A model generated the notes under the pieces. The model had not been told where the DNA came from, searched no databases, and saw only the letters and a list, made by a program, of their open reading frames with translations. Positions 17,368 through 26,219 of a DNA stretch of 64,000 nt are shown here, one piece after another (the stretch's first letter is position 1; each line of letters starts with the position of its first letter). The translations under genes and the position numbers were made by a program. The stretch is from assembly GCA_934095845.1 (NCBI GenBank), contig CAKOKS010000006.1, forward strand, positions 5,643 to 69,642, given 5' to 3'. This stretch comes from an uncultured Bacilli bacterium. GTDB taxonomy: Bacteria; Bacillota_I; Bacilli_A; RF39; UBA660.

Positions 17368-19779
17368 TTAGCCTTTTATAACAATATTAACTATTCTTCC
17401 TTTAATAACTATTATTTTAACTATTTCTTTACCTTCAATATGTTTTTTAACATTATCTTCGTTTAATGCTTTTGCTTTAATATCTTCTTCAGATTCATCA
17501 TTAGAAACTGTAATAGTACCTCTTACTTTGCCATTTACTTGTACACCTATAGTAACATTTTCTTCTACTAATTTAGATTTATCTGCTACTGGCCAAGATG
17601 ATTCGCATATAACATTACCAAGTTTATAATATTCATTTAATTCTTCAGTTATATGAGGCGCGATTGGATTTAATAAAGTTAATAGTAATCTATATTCATC
17701 TTTAGTTATTGTTTCATAAGAATCAAGTTCATTTAGTAAAATCATTAACGATGATACAGCTGTATTATATTTTAAAGTTATTAAATCATTTGAAACTTTA
17801 TCAATTGTTTTATTTATTAAAGTTTCATTTTTATAACCTTCACCAGTTCCAAGTTTTTCACCTAGTTTAATTACACGATCAATGAAACGTTTACATCCTT
17901 TAAGTGAGTCAGTACTCCATGGAGCATCCATTTGATAGTCTCCCATAAATAATTCATATGTTCTTAATGTATCTGCTCCATATTCATTTACTATATCATC
18001 TGGATTAATAACATTACCTTTACTTTTACTCATTTTTTGATTATCTGAACCTAAAATCATACCATGACTAACACGAACATCAATCATTTCTTTATTAGGA
18101 ACTAGCCCAAAATTATAAAGCATTTGAACCCAGAATCTAGCATAAAGTAAATGTCTTGCAGTATGTTCCATTCCACCATTATACCAGTTTACTTTACCCC
18201 AATATTTCATTGCGTCCATTGAAGCAAATTCATGATCATTATGAGCATCCATAAATCTTAAGAAATACCAACTAGATCCAGCCCATTGAGGCATTGTATC
18301 AGTTTCTCTGGTAGCATCCCCACCACAGCATGGACATTTAGTATTTACCCAAGAAGTGATTTTTGCAAGTGGTGATTCACCATCATCTGTAGGTTCATAT
18401 TCAGCAACATCTGGAAGTACTAGTGGTAAATCACTTTCATTCATTGGAACCCATCCACATTTAGGACAATTAATCATTGGAATTGGTTCTCCCCAGAATC
18501 TTTGTCTTGAGAATATCCAGTCACGCATTTTATAGTTGTTTACTCTTCTTGCAATACCTTCATTTTCTAACTTTTTAGTTATTGCTTCTTTTGCATCTTC
18601 AACAGTTAAACCAGTAAATTCTTCAGAATTAATAAGTTTACAACCTACACCTAAATAATCTTGTTTTTCAAAAGCACGCTTGCTTACATCTGCTCCATCA
18701 ATAACTTGAATCATTTCAAGATTATGGGCAACTGCATATTCAAAGTCTCTTTGGTCATGACTAGGAACAGCCATAACAGCACCAGTTCCATAAGAACCTA
18801 AAACAAAATCTCCTAAGAACACAGGAACTTCACGACCATTAACTGGGTTAATTGCCTTAATTCCTTTTAAAATACAACCAGTTTTACCTTTATTAAGTTC
18901 AGTTCTATCCATGGCACTTTTCTTTTCAGTTTCATGAATATAGTCCATTACTTCATCTTTATTTTCTACTCTTGGAAGTAATTCTTTAATAAGTTTTCCA
19001 TCTGGTGCTATTACAAAGAAAGTAATACCATAAACAGTTTCTATACATGTTGTGAATATTGAAAATTTTCCTCCACCAACTATGTTAACATCCATTTCTA
19101 CACCAGTTGATTTACCTATCCAATTTATTTGACCAAGTTTTACTTTATCAGCAAAATGAGTATCTTCTAGTCCAGTTAAAAGGTCTTCAGCATAATCACT
19201 CATTCTAAGCATCCATTGGCTTTTTTCTTTTTGAATTACACTTGTTCCACATCTTTCACATACTCCACCAGCAGCATCTTCATTGGATAAAACACTTTTA
19301 CATGTAGGACACCAGTTTACTGGAATTGTATCTTTATAAGCCATTCCATGTTTATAAAATTGTAAAAATTGCCATTGAGTCCATTTATAGTATTCTGGAT
19401 CAGTTGTAGAAAATTCTCTACTCCAGTCAAATGACATACCTAAACTTTTCATTTGTTCTCTAAAATGATCTATATTAATTTTAGTTGCTTCTTTAGGATG
19501 AACATGATTTTTTATAGCGTATTCTTCAGCAGGAGCTCCAAAAGCATCAAATCCCATTGGATATAAAACATTATATCCTTGCATTCTTTTCATTCTTGCC
19601 ATTGCATCTTGAGCAGTATAACTTCTAACATGTCCAACATGAAGTCCAGCCCCACTTGGATAAGGGAATTCTACTAATATGTAATAAGGATTAGCTCCTT
19701 CATTTTTAACTTCAAAAGTGTGTTTATCTTCCCAATATTTTTGCCATTTTTTTTCAATATTTTTAAAATTATATTCCAT
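17368..19779 (-). CDS. leuS: leucyl-tRNA synthetase
   Basis: 803 residues from MEYNFKNIEKKWQKYW. The class I signatures are present: PYPSGAGLHVGHVRSYT (HIGH) and KMSKSKGNVINP (KMSKS). The editing domain contains SHDQRDFEYA, and zinc-type cysteine pairs occur (CPTCKSVLS with CERCG; CPKCGW and CPCCGG). It charges tRNA-Leu. A T-box leader lies upstream, with a small membrane-protein gene between, so expression should rise when uncharged tRNA-Leu accumulates. Confidence 0.97.
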   Translation of the reverse strand: MEYNFKNIEKKWQKYWEDKHTFEVKNEGANPYYILVEFPYPSGAGLHVGHVRSYTAQDAMARMKRMQGYNVLYPMGFDAFGAPAEEYAIKNHVHPKEATKINIDHFREQMKSLGMSFDWSREFSTTDPEYYKWTQWQFLQFYKHGMAYKDTIPVNWCPTCKSVLSNEDAAGGVCERCGTSVIQKEKSQWMLRMSDYAEDLLTGLEDTHFADKVKLGQINWIGKSTGVEMDVNIVGGGKFSIFTTCIETVYGITFFVIAPDGKLIKELLPRVENKDEVMDYIHETEKKSAMDRTELNKGKTGCILKGIKAINPVNGREVPVFLGDFVLGSYGTGAVMAVPSHDQRDFEYAVAHNLEMIQVIDGADVSKRAFEKQDYLGVGCKLINSEEFTGLTVEDAKEAITKKLENEGIARRVNNYKMRDWIFSRQRFWGEPIPMINCPKCGWVPMNESDLPLVLPDVAEYEPTDDGESPLAKITSWVNTKCPCCGGDATRETDTMPQWAGSSWYFLRFMDAHNDHEFASMDAMKYWGKVNWYNGGMEHTARHLLYARFWVQMLYNFGLVPNKEMIDVRVSHGMILGSDNQKMSKSKGNVINPDDIVNEYGADTLRTYELFMGDYQMDAPWSTDSLKGCKRFIDRVIKLGEKLGTGEGYKNETLINKTIDKVSNDLITLKYNTAVSSLMILLNELDSYETITKDEYRLLLTLLNPIAPHITEELNEYYKLGNVICESSWPVADKSKLVEENVTIGVQVNGKVRGTITVSNDESEEDIKAKALNEDNVKKHIEGKEIVKIIVIKGRIVNIVIKG

Positions 19780-19781
19780 AA

Positions 19782-20120
19782 TTACCAACCTTTCTTTTTT
19801 AATATATAACCTAATAAATTATAGCTTATAAGTATTAAGATTATAAATAATATAAAACTTATTATAATTGAGTATATATACTTAATATTAAGTCTTAAAA
19901 TAAGTTCAATTGGAATACTTATTATAAGAGAATTTACTACTATTATTATTTTTGATAAAAGCTTAGTTTTTTTATCATCTAATTTTAATTTATATTTTTT
20001 AGTAATAAACATTAAAGCTTGATTATCAATTAGATTATTATGTTTATTTTTCAGTATATAATTAACAAAATAATTTACTACAAATATAACAAAAAAAATT
20101 ATCATAAATTCTAAAATCAT
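19782..20120 (-). CDS. small membrane protein between T-box and leuS
   Basis: About 112 residues from MILEFMIIFFVIFVVNY, behind GGAGG. It has one N-terminal and two later hydrophobic segments, with a basic stretch KKYKLKLDDKKTKLL between. Genes like this are common next to leuS and valS T-boxes in Bacillota but their role is unknown to me. It ends just before leuS, so it shares the T-box control. Confidence 0.7.
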   Translation of the reverse strand: MILEFMIIFFVIFVVNYFVNYILKNKHNNLIDNQALMFITKKYKLKLDDKKTKLLSKIIIVVNSLIISIPIELILRLNIKYIYSIIISFILFIILILISYNLLGYILKKKGW

Positions 20121-20130
20121 TTTTACCTCC

Positions 20131-20316
20131 AAAAAAAAGGTGATACCAAAGGACGATTATATATCGTGGTACCACCTTAATTAATACTCATAAGACTTTA
20201 AAGGGTCAATCCTGACACATCCAAAAACAAGTTCATAAGCTCTTATTGTTTATTTACACCAACCATAAACTCTCTTTAAATAAGTTAACTTATTACTACT
20301 TTTTCTTCATCTGCTT
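20131..20316 (-). promoter_or_regulatory. T-box riboswitch (leucine type)
   Basis: The minus strand carries a stem I region with AGAGAGT and GGTTGGTG, a CTT codon in the probable specifier loop (GAGCTTATGAAC), the T-box core AAGGTGGTACCACG (20165-20178), and a terminator CGTCCTTTGGTATCACC followed by eight T. Binding of uncharged tRNA-Leu would favour the antiterminator. The specifier reading as CUU is consistent with leuS downstream. Confidence 0.92.
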
Positions 20317-20322
20317 AAGTGT

Positions 20323-20351
20323 ATTATACAAAAAAGATATTTAAATGTAAA
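20323..20351 (-). promoter_or_regulatory. promoter of the T-box/leuS unit
   Basis: TTTACA (20346-20351), 17-base spacer, TATAAT (20323-20328) on the minus strand. It overlaps the terminator of the upstream gene. Confidence 0.65.
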
Positions 20352-20358
20352 TATCTTT
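20333..20358 (-). terminator. terminator of the 164-residue surface protein gene
   Basis: Stem AAAGATATTTA/TAAATATCTTT with a T-run on the minus strand. Confidence 0.7.
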
Positions 20359-20853
20359 TTATGCATCTTTTTCAACTGCATTAAATACTAGTGTACAAGT
20401 ATACTCTTCAGTAGCATCTTCTACAGAAGTTTTATTTAATTTCATTGTTAAAGTACCATTAAGTTTTCCTTTAGCAACTACTTTTGTAAGATCATCTGTA
20501 ACACTATTTTCTATAGTAGTATATTTAGGAGTAGTGTTTGCTTTTGCTGTACAATTAATTGTAACATCAGCATCATAGTTACTTGAATTATTTGTTACTT
20601 CATAAGTTAAAACTGAATTATCATTAAGAGCTTTTAAATCTTTACTAGTAAATGTAAGTGTTTTTTTATCTTCGCTTACAATATCAGCATATACATCTGT
20701 TCCATCTAATGATGCTTTAGTAAATGTTACTAAAAAATCATCTGCATTTTCTCCAACTTTAGCACTTCCATTAATTATAAGTGTTGTACTTATTGCAGCA
20801 AATCCTACTGCTAATAGTAGTATAGCTACTATTAAACTTGCTTTCTTTTTCAT
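20359..20853 (-). CDS. stand-alone copy of the shared N-terminal surface module
   Basis: 164 residues behind AGAGAGG. The whole protein corresponds to the N-terminal module of the larger paralogues: LIVAILLLAVGFAAISTTL, DDFLVTFTKASLDGTDVY, YEVTNNSSNYDADV, EEYTCTLVFNAVEKDA. It stops where the paralogues continue into a variable or glycine-rich domain. The hydrophobic segment followed by a beta-rich domain suggests a secreted fibre or pilus-like subunit, with a possible TasA-like fold; this is inference. As a subunit without cargo it could form the body of a structure that the larger proteins decorate. Confidence 0.75.
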   Translation of the reverse strand: MKKKASLIVAILLLAVGFAAISTTLIINGSAKVGENADDFLVTFTKASLDGTDVYADIVSEDKKTLTFTSKDLKALNDNSVLTYEVTNNSSNYDADVTINCTAKANTTPKYTTIENSVTDDLTKVVAKGKLNGTLTMKLNKTSVEDATEEYTCTLVFNAVEKDA

Positions 20854-20930
20854 TCTTTACCTCTCTTTACTTTCTATACTCAAAGTATATCACAAATTTC
20901 ATTTATAATATTTATTTTTTTACTTATAAT

Positions 20931-20948
20931 TTGTAAATTTTTGTAAAC
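20931..20948 (-). promoter_or_regulatory. paired TTTACA repeats upstream of the 164-residue protein gene
   Basis: TTTACAA occurs twice with a 10-base period on the minus strand, matching the arrangement at 14074-14091 upstream of a paralogue. Confidence 0.35.
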
Positions 20949-20972
20949 TAAAAAGATAGATTAACTATCTTT
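20949..20972 (-). terminator. terminator of the 1359-residue surface protein gene
   Basis: Stem AAAGATAG/CTATCTTT then TTTTTAG on the minus strand. Confidence 0.7.
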
Positions 20973-20982
20973 AAGTTGTCTA

Positions 20983-23900
20983 TTATGCAATTCGGAAAGC
21001 TGGAGAGACTCCGTAGGAACTTCGTGCATAGAAGTCGTACGCAGCGCTGCTGTTCCGGTTGCCGTAGTTGATGACGTCAAGGAAGTACCCCACGCCGCCA
21101 GAAAGAGCCGAACGAAACCACCAATAATCATTACTCCCATTATATTGCTTTATTGCTCCTACATAACTACTTGTTGTTACTCCTTGATTTTTATAATAAT
21201 CTAGTTGTTTTGACGTTCCTACTGATGTATCAGATGATGCATTTGATGAACTTGCAAAATCTTCATATATTTCTTCACTTGATAACAGATATAATTTATC
21301 TTGGGTTTCAAAGTTAGTTTCTCCTCTTGTTAGTCCATGACTTGATATTACTTTTGTTGAAGTTATTACATTTTGTAAGTCACTTGGAAGGGATTTATAT
21401 ATTGTATCATTTATATATGTACGTAGTTTTGAATCTCTCCATCCTCCTACGTTTGTTCCGTATTGATTTGTTGCATCTGCTTCATTATAGTTATGTTTTT
21501 CTATTATATCTATAAATTCTACTACAAATCCACATGCTGTTTCACTTGTTTCTGTTGTACACTCCCTTTTATTTGCTATTCTTACTGTTAATTCTTTAAC
21601 TGGTTCTACACTTGAATTACAAACATAGCTTGCTCCACTTCCTGAATATGATGAGCAATCATTTGTATGACTTGCTATTGTTACTTTCTTTGTATCTCCT
21701 ACATTATAGTTATCTGTATTTCCTGTTTTAACTGCTCTTTGTATTGTTTGCCATGAATCTTCAAAAAACGATACTGGAACTGGTCCTTGTAGTCTAAATG
21801 CTGGTGAGACTCCGGTAGATGAACCTCTGCTACCCCAATTACCTGCATTATTAACCACAAGGAAGTAATATAAGTTGCTGGAAATAACTGAACGAAGCCA
21901 CCAATAATCATTACTTCCATTATATTGTTTTATTGCTCCTACATATCTACTTGTTGTTACTCCTTGATTTTTATAATAGTCTAATTGTTTGGTATTATTA
22001 TATGATGTATCATATGTACTTACTTGATTACTTGTTCCATCTTCCCATATCTCATGTGCACTTAGTAAATACAATTTATCTTGTGTTTCAAAATTTGTTT
22101 TTTTACTTGTACCTCCCGATATTACTTTTGTTGAAGTTATTACATTTTGTAAGTCACTTGGAAGGGATTTATATATTGTGTTATTTATATATGTACGTAA
22201 CTCTGAATCTCTCCATCCACCTTTATTTGTATCTGTACTATTAAATTTTTGTTTTGTTATAATGTCTGCAAATTCTACTACAAATCCGCATGCTGTTTCA
22301 CTTGTTTCTCCATTTGTACATTCACTTTTATTTGCTATTCTTACCGTATGTGTTCCAAAAGTTCCTAAATCTACTTCTTTTGTATCTCCTACATTGTATT
22401 TATCTGTATTTCCTGTTTTTACATTCGATGCGATTGTAGACCAGTCATCTTTTCCAAATTGACTTAAGCTTTCTTCCCATATTGCATACATATCTATATT
22501 TCCTGAAGTTGCTAAGTTTTTTACTGTTGCTCCTGCATTGTATGTTTCTCCTGTTATTGAATCTTTCGCCCAATTTACAAAATCATAGTTTTCTTTTGTA
22601 AATGAGTTTCCTGCTATTGTACAATTTGTATCATATACGCATGTTGTTTTATTCATACTTCCAGTTCCACCATTTGCATTATATGTGATTGTATATGTAT
22701 TTGCACTCCATTTTGCATATAATGTTATACTTCCGGTTTCAACTAAGTTTCTTACTGTTGCATCTGCTGTATATTCTATTTCTCCTTCACTTGTTTTACT
22801 CCATCCGGATATTGTATATCCTTCTTTTGTAAATCCTTCTGTACTTAATTTACAATCTTTATCATATGTACATGTTAATTCAGTCTTTGTTCCAGACCCG
22901 CCATTATTATTAAATACTACTTTATATGTATTTGCTGTAAATACTGCATACAATGTTTTACTTGGATAATTTGTATCTATGAATGTTCCATTTACTGTAT
23001 TTGTTACTTCATAGTTCTTACTTCCATTTTCTTTTTCCGAATATCCTGTTAATGTATATCCAGTTTTACTAAATCCATTATTTGTAAATGCTTGATTTTC
23101 TTTTCCATACAAGTATTTTACTTCTTTTTTTGTACTTCCATTTATAAATGTTACTTTCAATTCTTTTCTTTCATAATAGTAATCTACTTTGGCACTTCCA
23201 TCTGCTAATATTTTTACTGTTTGTTTACTTGGTGTTACAAATCCTTCATATGTTTTTAATTCAGCTTCTACTGTTTTATTTGTTGTTCCTGTATATACTA
23301 TACTTTCTGTTGCACTTCTATATGTTTTATCTATTGTTTGTAAATAATAATTTACTGTATATTTTGTATTTGTTTCTTCTGTCCATTTGGCTTTTATTGT
23401 TATATCTTTTGCATATTTATATACACTTTCACTTGTTATACTTTCTGTATCTAAATGCCATCCTCCAAAGTTATATCCTGTTTTGGTTGGACTTGTTATT
23501 TCTCCTATTTTACTATCATATGTTACAGTTTTACTATTTACTGTTGTTCCTCCATCTGTATCAAAGTTAATTGTATATGTATTTGGATTACATTTTACAT
23601 ATATTGTTTTATCTTCTCTTGTACTTATACTTGTTGTATATTTTATTTCTCCTGTTGGTGTATCTCTATATCCACATGTATATCCTGTTTTTGTTGGAGT
23701 ATCTAAAGTAATATTTGTTTCTTCATAATTCGCTGTTAATGTTACTGTTCCATTTAATTCACTTGTTAAGTTTTTAAATGTTGTTGCTTTTGTTAAGTTT
23801 CCATTCCAAGAAGTTCCATTTGCTAAAGCTGAGGAAGATAAGTTTTCTCCTGTCCATCCTGTAAATACTGGATTTCCTGTATAACTTGTTTTTGTTAATG

Positions 23901-25062
23901 TTGCTCCTTGATTATTGGCATCTATTGTTATTGTTGTTTGTTTTGTTGGATTTGTTATTTCCACATCTTTATCAAACATTGCTCCTGTTGGTGCTTTTTC
24001 TGATAATCCTCCTTTTAAGTTATATGCTATTGTATATGTATTTTCTCCATAATATGCATATAATTTATTTGTTGTTGTTTCTATTATAAATGTATTATCT
24101 GTTATTTTTTTTCCGTTTTCATCTTTCCAATATAAAAATTTTATTCCTTCTTTTGTTGGTATTGGTAGATCTGCATATCTTGTATTTTCTGTTACTTCTA
24201 TTTCTTCATCTGCTTCTCCATTATTTTTTACTAGAGTTATTTTTATCTTTTTATTATTTTCTTCTTTTAGTTTATTTTCTGTTATTTTATGCCCTTCATT
24301 AAATTCTATTTCTCCTGTATGTGTTGTTGTTACATTTACTGTATCTATGGCATTTTGTTTTATTGTTTCTTTATCTTTATTTACATCTAAACTATCTATA
24401 TAATATAGTTCATGTTTTCCTCTTTCCAAATTTCCTACATAAAAGTATCCATAATCATCTGTTTTTACAAATTGAGGATTTTCTGAAAATACTGCTACGT
24501 TAGCATTTGGTATTACATTTCCTTCTTTATCAGTGAAATATCCACTTATACTATATACTTTTTCATTTATTGGTGTTGTATCTATTGTATCTCTTTCTTC
24601 GGCATTAAATTCTAATTCTACTGTTATTGGTATTCTTTTTTCTTCTAATGTTACTTTTTTTAGTTTTATTTCTAGGGTTCCTTTTCTTGTTTCTCTGGCA
24701 CTTAATTTCTTTTCTGCATCAAATGTATTTGTTACTTCTATTTCATTTGTATTATCTACTTTTACCGTTACTTTTACACTTGCATCATATATTGTACATC
24801 CATTTGTTACATCATATTCTAGTGTTGATGTTTCATCTTTACTTTTTAATATTGTTTCAAATGTTATTGTTTTTTTATCTTCACTTATTATTTCATTTGT
24901 ATAGTCTTCTTTATTTAATGTTGCTCCTGAAAAATATATTTTGAAGTCTCCTTCATTTTCTGCTATTGTTGTTACTCCATTTATTATTAATGTTGTTGTT
25001 AGAGTAGCAAAGCCGATTGCTAGTAATAATATTCCAATAAATATTAAGTTTCTCTTTTTCAT
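20983..25062 (-). CDS. giant surface protein: shared module, InlB-type repeats and two tandem DGR-type variable domains
   Basis: 1359 residues. Residues 1-165 are a diverged copy of the shared N-terminal module (IGFATLTTTLIINGVTTI). About 170-250 looks like a carboxypeptidase-regulatory Ig fold (GYFTDKEGNVIPNANVAV). About 270-880 holds several InlB B-repeats (Listeria-Bacteroides type: TITYNANGGTGSMN, TINFDTDGGTTVNS, VVFNNNGGSGTK). About 884-1108 and 1109-1359 are two lectin-like domains, each ending in a hypervariable stretch bounded by YWWLRS/YWWFRS and GVSPAFR. It looks like a stalk displaying two independently diversified tips. It follows a small membrane protein by 2 bases and is driven by the G8 promoter at 25681. 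Confidence 0.85.
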   Translation of the reverse strand: MKKRNLIFIGILLLAIGFATLTTTLIINGVTTIAENEGDFKIYFSGATLNKEDYTNEIISEDKKTITFETILKSKDETSTLEYDVTNGCTIYDASVKVTVKVDNTNEIEVTNTFDAEKKLSARETRKGTLEIKLKKVTLEEKRIPITVELEFNAEERDTIDTTPINEKVYSISGYFTDKEGNVIPNANVAVFSENPQFVKTDDYGYFYVGNLERGKHELYYIDSLDVNKDKETIKQNAIDTVNVTTTHTGEIEFNEGHKITENKLKEENNKKIKITLVKNNGEADEEIEVTENTRYADLPIPTKEGIKFLYWKDENGKKITDNTFIIETTTNKLYAYYGENTYTIAYNLKGGLSEKAPTGAMFDKDVEITNPTKQTTITIDANNQGATLTKTSYTGNPVFTGWTGENLSSSALANGTSWNGNLTKATTFKNLTSELNGTVTLTANYEETNITLDTPTKTGYTCGYRDTPTGEIKYTTSISTREDKTIYVKCNPNTYTINFDTDGGTTVNSKTVTYDSKIGEITSPTKTGYNFGGWHLDTESITSESVYKYAKDITIKAKWTEETNTKYTVNYYLQTIDKTYRSATESIVYTGTTNKTVEAELKTYEGFVTPSKQTVKILADGSAKVDYYYERKELKVTFINGSTKKEVKYLYGKENQAFTNNGFSKTGYTLTGYSEKENGSKNYEVTNTVNGTFIDTNYPSKTLYAVFTANTYKVVFNNNGGSGTKTELTCTYDKDCKLSTEGFTKEGYTISGWSKTSEGEIEYTADATVRNLVETGSITLYAKWSANTYTITYNANGGTGSMNKTTCVYDTNCTIAGNSFTKENYDFVNWAKDSITGETYNAGATVKNLATSGNIDMYAIWEESLSQFGKDDWSTIASNVKTGNTDKYNVGDTKEVDLGTFGTHTVRIANKSECTNGETSETACGFVVEFADIITKQKFNSTDTNKGGWRDSELRTYINNTIYKSLPSDLQNVITSTKVISGGTSKKTNFETQDKLYLLSAHEIWEDGTSNQVSTYDTSYNNTKQLDYYKNQGVTTSRYVGAIKQYNGSNDYWWLRSVISSNLYYFLVVNNAGNWGSRGSSTGVSPAFRLQGPVPVSFFEDSWQTIQRAVKTGNTDNYNVGDTKKVTIASHTNDCSSYSGSGASYVCNSSVEPVKELTVRIANKRECTTETSETACGFVVEFIDIIEKHNYNEADATNQYGTNVGGWRDSKLRTYINDTIYKSLPSDLQNVITSTKVISSHGLTRGETNFETQDKLYLLSSEEIYEDFASSSNASSDTSVGTSKQLDYYKNQGVTTSSYVGAIKQYNGSNDYWWFRSALSGGVGYFLDVINYGNRNSSAAYDFYARSSYGVSPAFRIA
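20986..21120 (-). other. candidate DGR variable region VR3
   Basis: Last 45 codons of the 1359-residue protein. GC is high, with GGC, GTG, GAC, TAC, AAC, AGC and GCG codons between constant TTCCTT and GTCTCTCCAGC segments. The final 29 bases, running past the stop codon, are identical to those of VR4 (30041 gene), as expected if both were copied from one template. Confidence 0.7.
21793..21900 (-). other. candidate DGR variable region VR2
   Basis: Inside the 1359-residue protein, between YWWLRS and GVSPAFR of the first lectin-like domain. The constant flanks are AT-rich synonymous versions (GCATTTAGA) rather than the GC-rich form of VR3/VR4, so this copy may be older or no longer a target. 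Confidence 0.5.
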
Positions 25063-25064
25063 GA

Positions 25065-25649
25065 CTATTTTACTCCTTTATAAAATTCTTCCATACTTGG
25101 TAATGATTCATATATTTCTTCTTTACAATATTTGTACTTCTTATTTTCTTTCTTTGTACATTCATTTAAACTTGCATAATTATTTATTACTGGAAGTGTT
25201 ACTGTTAAGCTTCTTGCTGAATCATTCTTACACTTTCCATTTTTACTTATTATATTTATTGTATATTTTATTATATCTTTACTATATATTGTTTCATAAC
25301 TTGCTTTTTTATCTTCTACTTCTAACATCTTTGTTTCTTTTGTATAGTCATTATATATTTCTACTCGATAATCTTCTTTTATATTACTTAAATTTATCTT
25401 AAATACTTTATCTACTACATCTTTTCCTGTTGTTTCATCATATCCAACTATTTTGTCTATTTTTTCATATTTTATTTTTACTTTTTTTGCTCCTCTTTTT
25501 GCCTTACTTTGAGCTAATGTTCCACATTTACTTACATTAAAGTCTAATTTTTCTGCTTTCGTTGGATAGGCATACTTTTCTCTTCCTATTACAAATATAC
25601 CTATTACTACACACAAAAAAACTGCGACACACACACCTATTTTTCTCAT
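25065..25649 (-). CDS. membrane-anchored protein preceding the giant variable protein
   Basis: About 194 residues from MRKIGVCVAVFLCVVIGIF; the frame opens 9 codons earlier, but GAGGAG lies just before this ATG. One N-terminal membrane segment, then an external region with several cysteines (SKCGTLAQ, GKCKND, NECTKKENKKYKYCKEE). No known domain. It is the first gene after the G8 promoter and is followed directly by the giant variable protein, so the two are probably made together and may interact. Confidence 0.7.
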   Translation of the reverse strand: MRKIGVCVAVFLCVVIGIFVIGREKYAYPTKAEKLDFNVSKCGTLAQSKAKRGAKKVKIKYEKIDKIVGYDETTGKDVVDKVFKINLSNIKEDYRVEIYNDYTKETKMLEVEDKKASYETIYSKDIIKYTINIISKNGKCKNDSARSLTVTLPVINNYASLNECTKKENKKYKYCKEEIYESLPSMEEFYKGVK

Positions 25650-25680
25650 CGTTAATATCTCCTCTATTTTTTTCATTTTT

Positions 25681-25708
25681 AGTATATAATACCCCCCCCG
25701 ATTGTCAA
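25681..25708 (-). promoter_or_regulatory. promoter with G8 tract in the spacer (copy A)
   Basis: Minus strand: TTGACA (25703-25708), 16-base spacer containing eight consecutive G (25692-25699 as C on plus), TATACT (25681-25686). About 55 bases around it match copy B at 31344-31371 almost exactly. Slippage in the tract would change spacer length and promoter strength, the known mode of phase variation in several surface antigens. Confidence 0.7.
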
Positions 25709-25854
25709 ATTTTTCTGTTGAAAACTTATAATATTTTTACATCACTTTTACAGAGGGTGTATATATACATTAACAAAATAAAATAAATAAAAAATTAAAA
25801 GTATATGCAAAACAAATTGCAAATCTTTAGGTTTCGTGTTATATTTTATTTAGT

Positions 25855-25920
25855 GAGAAGCAAAGTTTCTTTACCACCGTTGTTGGTGCACCTTTTTCAA
25901 AAGAAAAGGTGCTTTTTTAT
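25855..25920 (+). ncRNA. possible antisense/antitoxin small RNA
   Basis: A good plus-strand promoter (TTGCAA, 17 bases, TATATT) ends near 25845, and the RNA would end at the hairpin GCACCTTTTTC/GAAAAGGTGC with TTTTTT (about 25889-25920). The RNA of about 65 bases converges on the 30-codon hydrophobic ORF read from the other strand and overlaps its 3' end. This is the layout of type I toxin-antitoxin loci. Confidence 0.45.
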
Positions 25921-25927
25921 TTTGCTC

Positions 25928-26020
25928 TTATCTACTTTTATATAAAAGCAGAAGTAAAATAAAAATAATAATGAAAAGGGTAACAATTAAAACATCTGTT
26001 TTAAATGATTTCTTAAACAT
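25928..26020 (-). CDS. 30-residue hydrophobic peptide, candidate type I toxin
   Basis: Reads MFKKSFKTDVLIV, then a hydrophobic stretch ending in LLLLYKSR and TAA. A purine-rich GGGAAG lies about 10 bases before the ATG. A short basic start, one membrane helix and a basic end resemble Fst, TxpA and similar type I toxins. Around 100 bases of structured leader precede it, and the bidirectional hairpin at 25889-25915 could end both transcripts. An 11-base GAGAAGCAAAG occurs near the 5' end of both converging transcripts. Too short for homology, so the call rests on layout. Confidence 0.45.
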   Translation of the reverse strand: MFKKSFKTDVLIVTLFIIIFILLLLLYKSR

Positions 26021-26189
26021 TATAAATCACTTCCCTACTACAGCCTTTGCTGAAATTTACGTCCTACATATAAGAAAGTGATAAGCATCTTTTCTTTGCT
26101 TCTCGAATGGTTATTATAAAGACTAAAATACGTATGTCAATAGACTCGACAAATGTCGACAAAATTAGAACCTAAAAATTTAATACAAA

Positions 26190-26219
26190 CAAAAAACAGG
26201 CAATTTTATTGCCTATTTT
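26190..26219. terminator. bidirectional terminator
   Basis: Stem AATAGGCAAT/ATTGCCTGTT region with A/T-runs on both sides (about 26193-26219); ends the 716-residue gene on the minus strand. Confidence 0.7.

Noticed and set aside
23148..24944. Long leucine-rich plus-strand reading frames opposite the surface proteins (also at 12971, 13423, 15288, 21327, 30439)
   Set aside because: They are antisense shadows of repetitive AT-rich genes: low-complexity Leu/Tyr/His strings, no ribosome sites, overlapping convincing minus-strand domains.
26040..26110. A second c-di-GMP riboswitch before the 30-residue peptide
   Set aside because: GCAAAG and GGACGTAAA occur but not in GEMM order or with the GACGCAAA and AGCCT partner blocks.
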